In this document: piece after piece, positions 1 through 8,990 of the stretch
Layout of the letters: the number at the start of each line of letters is the position of its first letter
How positions within the stretch are numbered: position 1 is the stretch's first letter
Assembly (NCBI GenBank): GCA_020832305.1
Contig: JAFIEV010000082.1
Coordinates: 310,001 to 374,000, forward strand
Source of the DNA: Cyclobacteriaceae bacterium
Lineage (GTDB): Bacteria > Bacteroidota > Bacteroidia > Cytophagales > Cyclobacteriaceae
Direction of reading: 5' to 3'
Length of the DNA stretch: 64,000 bases
Notes under the pieces: model-generated
What the model was told of the DNA's origin: nothing
What the model saw: only the letters and a program-made list of their open reading frames with translations
Databases searched by the model: none
Position numbers and translations under genes: made by a program

Positions 1-306
1 AAAAAAAGCATTGGAAAGAAACCAGCTGATATCAATAGTGTTTTGTTTTTGATTGGCGTTCAGGAACTGGGCAAGGGAGTACACAATTACTCCAAAGAAC
101 AAAAGCAGGATTTGATGCACATAGCCATCTGCAAAGTATTAAGTTATTCGGGATTTTATGAACTGGAGGGTCTAGATGAACAAGGATGGCCGCATTGGAG
201 ACTCGTTAAAAAGTTACCGCATTTTGATATCCTCGAACAGGAAAAATTGTTGAAAATGCATATTCTGGAATATTTTGAAAACGAATTAGGCTGGTTGGAA
301 GAATGA
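1..306 (+). CDS. Conserved hypothetical protein, 5' truncated by window edge
   Basis: The reading frame is open from base 1 (first codons read K-K-S-I-G-K-K-P-A-D-I-N), so the gene begins before the window and the internal TTG at 43 is not its true start. About 101 residues are visible, soluble and charged, with a tryptophan-containing acidic C-terminus (ELGWLEE). The stop TGA overlaps the ATG of the exonuclease III gene by 4 bases (ATGA), which suggests translational coupling. I do not recognise a catalytic motif or a family name. Coding status is supported by the clean frame and the overlap with a certain gene. Confidence 0.75.
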   Translation, partial: KKSIGKKPADINSVLFLIGVQELGKGVHNYSKEQKQDLMHIAICKVLSYSGFYELEGLDEQGWPHWRLVKKLPHFDILEQEKLLKMHILEYFENELGWLEE

Positions 307-1067
307 GAATTGTATCTTACAATGTAAATGGCATACGTGCCGCAATACAAAAGGGTTTTATTGATTGGGTAAATGAAGATGGCGCAGATATAATATGCCT
401 GCAGGAAGTAAAAGCAGAGAGTAATCAGCTTGAACTGGAGGTGCTTAGAAATAAGGGCTACCATATTTACTGGAACAGTGCCGTCAAGAAAGGATACAGT
501 GGTGTTGCCATATTCAGTAAAATTCCGGTAAATAATGTAGAATATGGTAGCGGACATGAAAATTACGACAAGGAGGGTAGGATATTGAGGGTCGATTTTA
601 ATGATTTCTCATTGATGTGCGTTTACGTGCCTTCAGGATCAAGCGGTGAGGAACGTCAGAATTTTAAAATGCAATGGCTCGATTATTTTCATAATTATGT
701 ACATGATTTACTTCAAAATCATGCAAGAATGATTATTTGTGGAGATATAAACATATGTCACCGGCCTATAGATATTCACAACCCTGTATCGAATAAGAAT
801 TCGTCGGGTTTTTTACCTGAGGAAAGAGAATGGCTGGGAAAATTTATAGAATCGGGGTTTATCGACTCCTTTAGGCATATTCATCAGGATGTACCTCATA
901 AATATAGCTGGTGGAGTTATCGGGCCAATGCAAGGGCCAAAAACCTGGGATGGCGTATTGATTATCATTTGGTAAGTAATACTATGAAAAATGATATAAT
1001 TTATGCAGATATCTTACCTGAGGTCAGGCATTCTGACCATTGTCCGGTTGTATTGGAAATCAGGTAA
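303..1067 (+). CDS. xth: Exodeoxyribonuclease III (AP endonuclease)
   Basis: Endonuclease/exonuclease/phosphatase fold enzyme that cleaves DNA 5' of abasic sites and removes 3' blocking groups in base excision repair. The 254 residues match the family length. Visible motifs in order: N-terminal IVSYNVNGIRA with the conserved Asn near residue 7, LQEVKAE with the metal-binding Glu at about 35, GYSGVAIFSK, GDINICHRPID with catalytic Asp148/Asn150, WRIDYHLVS, and the C-terminal HSDHCPV carrying the Asp-His pair. The start overlaps the stop of the upstream gene. The next gene starts 57 bases later after a weak inverted repeat (ACCCAAA at 1081-1087, TTTGGGT at 1100-1106) that lacks a T-run. Confidence 0.96.
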   Translation: MRIVSYNVNGIRAAIQKGFIDWVNEDGADIICLQEVKAESNQLELEVLRNKGYHIYWNSAVKKGYSGVAIFSKIPVNNVEYGSGHENYDKEGRILRVDFNDFSLMCVYVPSGSSGEERQNFKMQWLDYFHNYVHDLLQNHARMIICGDINICHRPIDIHNPVSNKNSSGFLPEEREWLGKFIESGFIDSFRHIHQDVPHKYSWWSYRANARAKNLGWRIDYHLVSNTMKNDIIYADILPEVRHSDHCPVVLEIR

Positions 1068-1124
1068 ATAAACTATATTTACCCAAAATATTACTATTAT
1101 TTGGGTTATTAAGTCAAACTGAGA

Positions 1125-2879
1125 ATGAAAATTATTAGTATAAGCTGTACATCTGCCCTATGTTTCATCTTGCTTTTTTCAGGATGTGGTGGTAAACAGG
1201 AAAGAAGTATTGATCAATTGCTGGAAGTAAAAGGTGAAAGATATGCAGGGGGGGTGTTCAGGCTAAATGAATCGGAATATATTAAAAACCTGTTTCCCCA
1301 TAATATAACAGATGCCTATTCTTATCGAGTAGCTCAACAGATTTACGAGGGCTTATTTAAATTCGACGTTGAAAACCTTGATGTTGTAAATAATCTGTGC
1401 GAAAGCTGGGAGGTTGATGAAAATCTGACCCGATATACATTCACACTCAAAAAAGGTGTGATGTTTCACGATGATCCTTGCTTTGAAAATGGGAAGGGAA
1501 GGGAAATGACGGCCGCAGATGTAGCATATTGTTTTACCCGGTTGTGTACAAAAAGTCAAAATAATCAGAATTTTGCCACATTAACAGAAATTATTAAAGG
1601 TGCCTCTAAATATTATGAAGCTTCAAAAAGTGGTCTTTCACCCGTATTCGAAATTGAAGGAATAAAAGTTATCGATAAATACCGTATTGAATTAAGCCTA
1701 AATGAACCCAATGCTTTATTAATTGTTCATCTTGCAAGACCAGGTTGTTATATTTACCCAAAAGAAGCAGAGGAAGCTTATGGCTTAGATATGCGGATTC
1801 ATACAGTAGGCACAGGCCCTTTTTATCTGAGCAATGTTGATGAAGACATTTCACTGATTTTAAAGCGCAATGAAAATTACCATCAGGCTGATCAGTATGG
1901 TAATCCTTTACCATATCTGAATGCTTTAAGTATTACTTTCATTAAAGATAAAAAATCAGAATTGTTTGAGTTCAGAAAAGGTAACCTCGATATGATTTAC
2001 AGATTGCCTACTGAATTTATTATAGAGATTCTTGAAGAATCCATTTCAGGAGCCAGAGGAGAATACAGCCAGTTTGATCTTCAACGCTCACCTGAAATGA
2101 TGACTCAGTTTATATCATTGAACCATCAGGGTAAAATATTTTCTGATATAAACGTTAGAAAAGCTTTTAGTTTTGCAATTGACAGATCAAAAATTTTAGA
2201 TTTTGTTTTAAACGGAGAAGGATATGGTCCTGGGGTTCATGGCATTACACCACCTGGTTACAATAAATATGACATTGAAGATATTGCAGGCTATTCGTTA
2301 AATATCGATTCGGCTAAATATTTTTTACAATTAGCAGGATATCCCGGTGGGAAGGATTTTCCTAAATTGCAGTATTTTTTCAATACTGAAGGTGAGCGCC
2401 AAACCCATGTTGCAGTAGAATTGCAAAAGCAATTAAAAGATCATCTCAACATAGATATCGAATTAATATCTATGCCATTTGCTCAATTGCTTGAAAAAAG
2501 CTTTAAAGGGGATTACGATATTTTAAGAGCTGCCTGGGTAGCTGATTTTCCCAGCCCGGAAAACTTTTTATGGCTGTTTTACAGTAAAGATGTAGCTAAA
2601 AATCCAGATGAGGCATCCTATCCTAATATTGCACGTTATATTAATAAGAATTTCGACAGGCTCTATGATGCAGCTTTAAAAGCACCTTCATTGGATGAAG
2701 CCAATCGTTTATTTAAACTTGCTGAACAAAATTTAATGAAGGATGCGCCCGTTATAGTACTTTGGTATGAAGAGGGTTACAGATTGGTTCAGAATTATGT
2801 TAGAAATTTTCCAAACAATCCTATGCAATACAGAGATTTTAGTAATGTATGGTTTGAACCAAAGTCAGACGGCTCCTGA
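1125..2879 (+). CDS. Peptide/oligopeptide ABC transporter substrate-binding lipoprotein (SBP family 5)
   Basis: 584-residue periplasmic binding protein of the DppA/OppA type. It has an N-terminal hydrophobic signal ending in a lipobox, LFSGC, with the lipidated Cys at residue 21. Family 5 features are visible: the early segment on a peptide-bound state (YRVAQQIYEGLFKFD), TFTLKKGVMFHDDP, the VGTGPFYL segment, RKAFSFAIDRSKI, and a C-terminal region with APVIVLWYEEGYRLVQ. No permease or ATPase gene is adjacent, so the transporter partners must be elsewhere or the protein acts alone. It is followed after 25 bases by the DUF4175 gene, probably in one transcript. Substrate is inferred from the family only. 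Confidence 0.9.
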   Translation: MKIISISCTSALCFILLFSGCGGKQERSIDQLLEVKGERYAGGVFRLNESEYIKNLFPHNITDAYSYRVAQQIYEGLFKFDVENLDVVNNLCESWEVDENLTRYTFTLKKGVMFHDDPCFENGKGREMTAADVAYCFTRLCTKSQNNQNFATLTEIIKGASKYYEASKSGLSPVFEIEGIKVIDKYRIELSLNEPNALLIVHLARPGCYIYPKEAEEAYGLDMRIHTVGTGPFYLSNVDEDISLILKRNENYHQADQYGNPLPYLNALSITFIKDKKSELFEFRKGNLDMIYRLPTEFIIEILEESISGARGEYSQFDLQRSPEMMTQFISLNHQGKIFSDINVRKAFSFAIDRSKILDFVLNGEGYGPGVHGITPPGYNKYDIEDIAGYSLNIDSAKYFLQLAGYPGGKDFPKLQYFFNTEGERQTHVAVELQKQLKDHLNIDIELISMPFAQLLEKSFKGDYDILRAAWVADFPSPENFLWLFYSKDVAKNPDEASYPNIARYINKNFDRLYDAALKAPSLDEANRLFKLAEQNLMKDAPVIVLWYEEGYRLVQNYVRNFPNNPMQYRDFSNVWFEPKSDGS

Positions 2880-2904
2880 AATGTAAAGTTTAATTGCAAA
2901 TAAT

Positions 2905-5900
2905 GTGGCAGACAAAGATTTAAAGAACAATTTAGACAGATATAAAAGGAAGTATTATACAAACCTGATGGTTAAAGGTATCTTAATTACCTTTACCGTG
3001 TTGATAACTGTTTTCTTGTTTTTTTCATTTCTTGAGTATAACATTCACTTCAACAGCCAGTTAAGAGCCCTGTTATTTTTCACCTATCTCATTATAGCCT
3101 TATTCGTGTTGTACAAATGGCTCATTGAGCATTTGTTGAATATGTTTATTAAAAATAGACAGATCAGTGATGAATATGCAGCGCAGCAGATTGGAGGTTT
3201 TTTTCCTGAAATCAAGGATAAATTATTGAATATCATTCAGTTAAAAAAGCAAATAAATCAAAACAACAGTCTTATACTTGCTGGTATAGAACAAAAGTCA
3301 AGTCAGATTCAGCATCTGAAATTCGATGATGCCATTAATTTTCAGGACGGTTTCAGATATATTAAATATTTGCTGGTTCCTTTTATGGTGATTTCAGTGG
3401 TAAGTATAGTCGCTCCAGGTATGTTAACGGAATCACCTGTACGCATAATACAATACCATAAAGAATTTGTTCCAGAGGCACCATTTCAATTCAGGATAAA
3501 AAATGAGTCCCTTACAGCGTTTAAAAATGAGGATTTTTCACTTAATCTTGAATTAGAAGGTACTGTTCTACCTGATAATGTATATCTGAAAAGTGGAGGA
3601 AGAAAATTAAAGCTTCAAAAAGCTGATATCGGTATTTTTACCTATGACTTTCAGAAAATTCAAAATAGTCTTTCTTTTTATTTTGAGGCAGGGGGATATC
3701 AATCAGCAAATTTTACCATCAATGTGGTTAATCGCCCTAATGTGAAAAACTTTGATGTAATTATTGATTATCCGGCATATTTGGGAAAAGATTCTGAACG
3801 ATTGAATAATGTTGGCAATTTTATGGTGCCTGAGGGAAGCAAGGCCAAATGGATGTTCAATACAATAGAGGCTGACGAGATGAAAGTATCCTTTTATCCT
3901 GAGGATGAAGAAGTTGCATTAAAAAAGTCCGCAAACCAATTGTTTGAGTTTGAAAAGCAATTATTTCAATCAACAGAATATAAACTGGATCTTAAAAATC
4001 AGTATAGCGGCAGCAAGGACATAATTCGATACGAAATAGAAGTAATTACAGATCAATATCCGCAGATTTCTGTTGATCAATACCAGGATACAACGCTTTT
4101 TAATCTTATGGTTTTAGGCGGGAAAATCTCTGATGATTATGGCTTCAGTGATTTAAAGGTTTTTTATCGTTTAATTAGAGGGGATGAAGAAAAAGGAAAT
4201 CAGGATTACGAAAATTTCGAAATTCCAATCCGCAAAGGCGAAAGTAGTCAAAGCTTTTATCAACAATGGTTTTTAAATGAATTTAAACTTCGAAGCGGAG
4301 ACAATATTGAGTACTATCTTCAGGTAAGGGACAACGATGGCATAAACGGTAGAAAAGCAACGAAAACACCAACCTATACCTTTAGGGTTCCATCGAGAAA
4401 GGAGGTTGAAGAATCCATCTCTCAGGCAACTCAAAATACTGAAAACCAGATAGATAAAACAGTTGATAAGGCCAGGGAAATAAATGAAAAAATTCAGCAG
4501 ATTGAAGATCGGCTAAAAGGTAAAAAGGATATTACCTGGCAGGATGAAAAAATGATGAGGGATTTACTGGAACAGAAAAGGGAACTTGAACGCGATTTGG
4601 GCGAACTCAGAGAAAAATTTAATGAGGGAAACAAAAAGAGGGAAAGATTTCAGGAAAACGAAAACCAACAAATGATAGATAAAGTTGCTCAACTTCAGAA
4701 ACTGATGGATGAGCTGCTTGATGATGAAACAAAAAAATTGTACGAAGAACTGCAAAAACTTCTGGAAGAAAATGCTGAGCCCGATAAGCTCAGGGATATG
4801 ATGAATAAGCTAAACAATAAAGAATCTAATCTGGAAAAAGAACTTGAAAGAACTTTAGAGTTGTTTAAGCGGATGAAATATGAAATGAAGCTTGAAGAAG
4901 TTGCTGAACAGGCAAAAAAACTACAGGAAGAACAGCAAAGCCTTGCAGAACAAAGCAATGATAAAAATGCAGATACTGAAAAATTGCTTGAAGAACAGCA
5001 GCAGCTTAACGAAGAGCTTAAGGATACTGAAAAAAAAATAGACGAACTGCAGAAATTAAATCAGGATTTAAAACGTCCAAACCCTGCACAGGATTTTTCT
5101 GAGGATGTAAATTCCATAAAAAAAGAGCAGGAGGGAGCCATTGAGGATTTAGAAAAGGGTAAACAAAAGCCAGCAGGCCAAAAACAGCAAAATGCAGCTG
5201 ATAAATTAAAGGAACTTGCAGATAAACTCGAGCAAATGCAAAGCTCGGTTGAAATGACCATGATGCAGGAAAACATGAATGACCTGCGTATGATACTTAA
5301 CAACCTGATTAAATTGAGTTTTGACCAGGAAGAATTAATGGTAGATTTCAGAAATGTAAATTTAACTGATCCTCGCTTTGTTACTTTATCTCAGCAGCAA
5401 CTAAAAATCAAGGATGATGCTAAAATTGTTGAAGATAGCCTTCGTTCTCTGGCAGAGCGGGCTTTTCAGATACAATCCTTTGTTACAAGGGAAGTAAATG
5501 ATATGAATCAGCATATGGACGAAGCCATGACAGCGATACGTGACAGGAAAAAAAACGTGGCTTCTGGTAAACAACAATTTGTGATGACATCGATGAACAA
5601 CCTGGCCTTGTTACTCGATGATGTCTTAACCCAAATGCAACAGGCAATGGCAGATGCAATGGGTAAACCTCAGCAGGGTAAAGATGGTGAAATGCAAATG
5701 CCCAGCTTATCTGAACTTCAAAAACAACTTGGAGATAGAATTAATGAAATTAAAAGGGGAAATCTTCAGGGAAGAGAACTAAGTGAAGAACTTGCCAGGA
5801 TGGCCGCAGAGCAGGAGAGACTAAGGAAAATGATGCAACAGTTGGAAAAAGATCTTAACGAATCTCAGGAAGGCGGAGGTGCAGGCGGAATGGACGATTT

Positions 5901-6210
5901 AATTAATAAAATGGAAGAGAATGAGATGGATATGGTAAATAAAAAAATTACTGAAAAAACCATTGAACGTCAAAAGGAAATAGAAACAAGGCTCCTGGAA
6001 GCTGAAAACGCTCTTAGAGAAAGAGAACTAAGTGAAGAGAGAGAGGCAGAACATGCCCGAGACTATGAACAAAGAGTACCAGATGCCTTTAAGGAATATA
6101 TACAACAGAAAGAAAAAGAAATTGAGTTACTAAGAACAGTACCACCTAAACTCAACCCATATTTTAAACAAGAGGTTAACGAATATTTTAAACGCATAGG
6201 CAGTTTATAG
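2905..6210 (+). CDS. DUF4175 family membrane protein with long coiled coil
   Basis: 1101-residue protein resembling the Bacteroidota DUF4175 family. The N-terminus has hydrophobic segments at about 22-43 and 53-71 and a third at about 153-172, followed by a beta-rich region (about 190-490) and then a very long Glu/Lys/Gln-rich coiled coil (about 500-760) with further charged helices and a Gly-rich linker (EGGGAGGMDD) near 990. The start is GTG at 2905; the ATG at 2903 is out of frame. It ends 7 bases before an RsbW-like ATPase gene, so the two are likely co-transcribed. Function is unknown; the shape suggests an inner-membrane-anchored envelope or scaffold protein, which is inference. Confidence 0.85.
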   Translation: MADKDLKNNLDRYKRKYYTNLMVKGILITFTVLITVFLFFSFLEYNIHFNSQLRALLFFTYLIIALFVLYKWLIEHLLNMFIKNRQISDEYAAQQIGGFFPEIKDKLLNIIQLKKQINQNNSLILAGIEQKSSQIQHLKFDDAINFQDGFRYIKYLLVPFMVISVVSIVAPGMLTESPVRIIQYHKEFVPEAPFQFRIKNESLTAFKNEDFSLNLELEGTVLPDNVYLKSGGRKLKLQKADIGIFTYDFQKIQNSLSFYFEAGGYQSANFTINVVNRPNVKNFDVIIDYPAYLGKDSERLNNVGNFMVPEGSKAKWMFNTIEADEMKVSFYPEDEEVALKKSANQLFEFEKQLFQSTEYKLDLKNQYSGSKDIIRYEIEVITDQYPQISVDQYQDTTLFNLMVLGGKISDDYGFSDLKVFYRLIRGDEEKGNQDYENFEIPIRKGESSQSFYQQWFLNEFKLRSGDNIEYYLQVRDNDGINGRKATKTPTYTFRVPSRKEVEESISQATQNTENQIDKTVDKAREINEKIQQIEDRLKGKKDITWQDEKMMRDLLEQKRELERDLGELREKFNEGNKKRERFQENENQQMIDKVAQLQKLMDELLDDETKKLYEELQKLLEENAEPDKLRDMMNKLNNKESNLEKELERTLELFKRMKYEMKLEEVAEQAKKLQEEQQSLAEQSNDKNADTEKLLEEQQQLNEELKDTEKKIDELQKLNQDLKRPNPAQDFSEDVNSIKKEQEGAIEDLEKGKQKPAGQKQQNAADKLKELADKLEQMQSSVEMTMMQENMNDLRMILNNLIKLSFDQEELMVDFRNVNLTDPRFVTLSQQQLKIKDDAKIVEDSLRSLAERAFQIQSFVTREVNDMNQHMDEAMTAIRDRKKNVASGKQQFVMTSMNNLALLLDDVLTQMQQAMADAMGKPQQGKDGEMQMPSLSELQKQLGDRINEIKRGNLQGRELSEELARMAAEQERLRKMMQQLEKDLNESQEGGGAGGMDDLINKMEENEMDMVNKKITEKTIERQKEIETRLLEAENALRERELSEEREAEHARDYEQRVPDAFKEYIQQKEKEIELLRTVPPKLNPYFKQEVNEYFKRIGSL

Positions 6211-6217
6211 GTATATT

Positions 6218-6619
6218 ATGGAGACAATACATATACAGATTCCTTCAATTACTGAAAATATCAGGATTATAGAGAGCTTCATCGACAACGCTAAGGATAA
6301 GTTCAGTCTTACCGATGACATATACGGAAACATTATGATCGCCGTAACAGAATCGGTTAATAATGCCATAGTACATGGAAATGGATGCGACAAAAGTAAG
6401 AATGTTTCATTATCACTTAGCTTGAATGATAATATCCTAAAATTTACCATCAAAGATGAAGGCATAGGCTTTGATTATTCAAATTTACCAGATCCTACTT
6501 TGCCGGAAAATATTGATAAACCAAGTGGCCGCGGAATTTATCTGATGAAACATCTTTGTGACGAAGTAAACTTTTCAGAAAACGGCAGGATAGTTGAACT
6601 CTCTTTCTATATGAATTAA
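6218..6619 (+). CDS. RsbW-like ATP-binding protein (anti-sigma regulatory kinase fold)
   Basis: 133-residue stand-alone HATPase_c_2 domain of the GHKL superfamily, as in SpoIIAB/RsbW serine kinases. The N box is seen in AVTESVNNAIVHGN, the G1 box in DEGIGFD, and the G2 box in GRGIYLMKHLCDEV. No sensor or transmembrane part is present. In Firmicutes such proteins bind sigma factors and phosphorylate STAS antagonists; no STAS protein or partner phosphatase is encoded next to it, so the partner is unknown. It lies between the DUF4175 gene (7-base gap) and ybeY (overlap of one base at 6619). Confidence 0.88.
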   Translation: METIHIQIPSITENIRIIESFIDNAKDKFSLTDDIYGNIMIAVTESVNNAIVHGNGCDKSKNVSLSLSLNDNILKFTIKDEGIGFDYSNLPDPTLPENIDKPSGRGIYLMKHLCDEVNFSENGRIVELSFYMN

Positions 6620-7065
6620 TGGATCCGGTAACTTTTCATAATGAAGATATTGAATTTATGCCTGAGAATTTAAGTATAATTCAATATTGGATCGCACAAA
6701 CCATCAGAGAATATAATAAAACGACAGGGGAAATAAATATAATCTTCTGTTCCGATGAATATCTTTACAACATCAATGAACAATACCTAAACCACGATGA
6801 TTACACCGATATAATTACATTCAACAACGCAGATAATGATAGTACCATTGAAGGAGACATATTTATAAGCGTGGAAAGAGTCATTGAAAATGCTTCTATC
6901 TTTTCAATGAATTTCGAAAGTGAATTACATCGGGTAATTATTCATGGAATTTTACACTTATTAGGTTATACTGATAAATCAGACGAAAGCAAAGCAATCA
7001 TGACAAAAAAAGAAGACGCATGTCTGGAAATATTGTCGAATCTTAGTGTTCCACGTGGAACATAA
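6619..7065 (+). CDS. ybeY: Endoribonuclease YbeY, rRNA maturation factor
   Basis: 148-residue zinc-dependent endoribonuclease family involved in 16S rRNA 3' processing and ribosome quality control. Family marks: NEQYLNHDDYTDIITF, EGDIFIS, and the metal motif HRVIIHGILHLLGYTDKS with His109 and His113. The third ligand position, His in the classical GYDH motif, is Asp119 here (GYTDK); I recall GYKDK-type motifs as common in Bacteroidota YbeY, so this is probably a lineage trait. The start ATG shares a base with the upstream stop. The last five residues, VPRGT, are encoded by a parS palindrome, so codon choice here may be fixed by DNA binding. Confidence 0.93.
   Translation: MDPVTFHNEDIEFMPENLSIIQYWIAQTIREYNKTTGEINIIFCSDEYLYNINEQYLNHDDYTDIITFNNADNDSTIEGDIFISVERVIENASIFSMNFESELHRVIIHGILHLLGYTDKSDESKAIMTKKEDACLEILSNLSVPRGT
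7047..7062. promoter_or_regulatory. parS: parS centromere site 1 (inside ybeY 3' end)
   Basis: Perfect 16-bp palindrome TGTTCCACGTGGAACA. This matches the widely conserved chromosomal parS sequence bound by ParB/Spo0J. It lies in the last codons of ybeY and ends directly before the TAA stop. A second identical copy lies 46 bases further on. Two exact 16-mers so close together are not expected by chance. Confidence 0.9.
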
Positions 7066-7092
7066 ACAATCATCAAACAAAATGTAATCAAT

Positions 7093-7108
7093 TGTTCCAC
7101 GTGGAACA
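7093..7108. promoter_or_regulatory. parS: parS centromere site 2 (ybeY-mnmG gap)
   Basis: Second perfect copy of TGTTCCACGTGGAACA, in the 58-base gap between ybeY and mnmG, 16 bases before the mnmG start codon. ParB bound here would load and spread over the mnmG promoter region. The position fits the usual clustering of parS near the replication origin, proposed here at 11663-12016. Confidence 0.9.
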
Positions 7109-7123
7109 TTAAAACATAAGAAT

Positions 7124-8986
7124 ATGTTTCCGAAATACGATGTTATAGTAGTAGGAGCAGGGCATGCAGGATGTGAGGCTGCTCACGCAGCTGCTACCAT
7201 GGGGTCAAGGGTGTTACTTATTACTATGAATATGAATACCATTGCCCAAATGTCCTGTAATCCAGCTATGGGCGGAGTTGCTAAAGGACAGATAGTCAGA
7301 GAAATAGATGCGCTAGGAGGTATGTCTGGCATAATTACAGATAATACAGCCGTACAATTCAGGATGTTAAATTTAAGCAAAGGACCAGCCATGTGGAGCC
7401 CAAGAGCTCAAAGCGACAGAATGAGGTTTTCTGAAGAGTGGAGATTGGCTCTTGAAAAAAATAAAAACATAGATTTCTGGCAGGAAATGGCAATATCATT
7501 ATTGATAAAAGATAATCAAGTTAGTGGCGTGATTACTGCTATGGGTGTTGAAATAGAATCTAAATCTGTTGTATTGACAAATGGAACTTTTCTGAATGGA
7601 ATAATACATATAGGTGAAAAGCAATTCGGAGGTGGTAGAACTGCTGAAAAGGCAGCTACTGGTTTAACGGAATGCCTGGTAAAATATGGATTCGAGGCGG
7701 GTCGTATGAAAACAGGTACTCCACCAAGAATTGATGGAAGAACCATCAATTACAATATATTAGAAGAACAAAAAGGAGATGAAAATCCTCAAAAATTCTC
7801 GTATTCAAATACAAGTCCCCTTAAACATCAATTAAGTTGTCATATTACGTATACAAATCCTGTAGTACATGACTTACTTAAAACAGGTTTTGACCGATCC
7901 CCTATGTTCAATGGAAGAATTCAGGGAGTAGGGCCAAGGTATTGCCCGTCAATTGAGGATAAAATAAATCGATTTGCTGAAAGAACACGTCATCAAATAT
8001 TCATAGAACCAGAAGGATGGAATACTTGTGAAGTCTATATTAACGGCTTTTCAACTTCATTACCAGAGGATGTACAATTTAAAGCCTTACAAAAAATATC
8101 AGGTCTTGAAAATGCCAAAATGTTCAGACCAGGATATGCAATCGAATATGATTACTTTCCTCCTACACAACTTAAAAGAACTTTAGAAACTCAAATTATT
8201 GAAAATCTGTATTTTGCCGGACAAATTAATGGTACTACGGGTTATGAAGAAGCAGCCTGCCAAGGTCTCATTGCAGGTATTAATGCGCACTTAAAGATTA
8301 ATGAAAAAGAACCCCTGATATTAAAAAGATCTGAAGCTTATATTGGTGTACTCATAGATGACTTAATCAATAAGGGCACAGAAGAACCATACAGAATGTT
8401 TACATCAAGAGCTGAATACAGAATTCTACTCAGACAAGACAATGCTGATATACGTTTAACCCACTATGGCAATAAAATCGGTCTTGCATCTGATGAGAGA
8501 TTAGATAAGGTACAGCATAAGCGAACTCAAACAAAAAAATTACTGAACGACCTTAAACAGAAAAAACTATTTCCAAATGAGATAAATGATAACCTACTTA
8601 AGATTGGTTCATCAGAAATTAAGGAAAAAGTGTCAGTCTATCAGTTGCTAAAAAGACCAGAATTAAATCTATCTCTATTAGCTTCATTTAGCGATGAGCT
8701 AAATCTATATCTTAGTAAATACAATACCGATATACTTGAGCAGGCAGGTATTGAAGCTATTTATGAAACCTATATCGAAAAAGAAAATAAACTGGTTGAA
8801 AAAATAGAACAACTTGAAGATTACAGGATTAAATCTGATATGAACTATTCTACAATAAAAGCATTGTCCTCCGAAGCAATTGAAAAATTGACTAAAATAA
8901 AACCAGAAACAATAGGACAAGCATCAAGAATAAGCGGGGTATCTCCTGCAGACATATCAGTAATAATGGTTTACCTGGGTAAGTAA
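7124..8986 (+). CDS. mnmG: tRNA uridine-5-carboxymethylaminomethyl(34) synthesis enzyme MnmG
   Basis: 620-residue FAD enzyme (GidA) that with MnmE installs the cmnm5 group on wobble uridine 34 of several tRNAs. The N-terminal dinucleotide fold reads [14 protein letters not shown] (residues 6-19), followed by [48 protein letters not shown], and [20 protein letters not shown], all family signatures; the C-terminal helical domain ends in [19 protein letters not shown]. Length is normal. mnmG lies close to oriC in many bacteria, consistent with the origin proposed 2.7 kb downstream and the two parS sites just upstream. The methyltransferase gene follows after 4 bases. Confidence 0.98.
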   Translation: MFPKYDVIVVGAGHAGCEAAHAAATMGSRVLLITMNMNTIAQMSCNPAMGGVAKGQIVREIDALGGMSGIITDNTAVQFRMLNLSKGPAMWSPRAQSDRMRFSEEWRLALEKNKNIDFWQEMAISLLIKDNQVSGVITAMGVEIESKSVVLTNGTFLNGIIHIGEKQFGGGRTAEKAATGLTECLVKYGFEAGRMKTGTPPRIDGRTINYNILEEQKGDENPQKFSYSNTSPLKHQLSCHITYTNPVVHDLLKTGFDRSPMFNGRIQGVGPRYCPSIEDKINRFAERTRHQIFIEPEGWNTCEVYINGFSTSLPEDVQFKALQKISGLENAKMFRPGYAIEYDYFPPTQLKRTLETQIIENLYFAGQINGTTGYEEAACQGLIAGINAHLKINEKEPLILKRSEAYIGVLIDDLINKGTEEPYRMFTSRAEYRILLRQDNADIRLTHYGNKIGLASDERLDKVQHKRTQTKKLLNDLKQKKLFPNEINDNLLKIGSSEIKEKVSVYQLLKRPELNLSLLASFSDELNLYLSKYNTDILEQAGIEAIYETYIEKENKLVEKIEQLEDYRIKSDMNYSTIKALSSEAIEKLTKIKPETIGQASRISGVSPADISVIMVYLGK

Positions 8987-8990
8987 AATT

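Noticed and set aside
1081-1106. Inverted repeat ACCCAAA/TTTGGGT after xth as terminator
   Set aside because: Stem of 7 A/T-rich pairs with a 12-base loop and no T-run after it.
4564-5303. Reverse-strand open frames inside the DUF4175 gene
   Set aside because: Ser/Phe-rich translations are the mirror of the Glu/Lys-rich coiled coil codons; no independent start or family sign.
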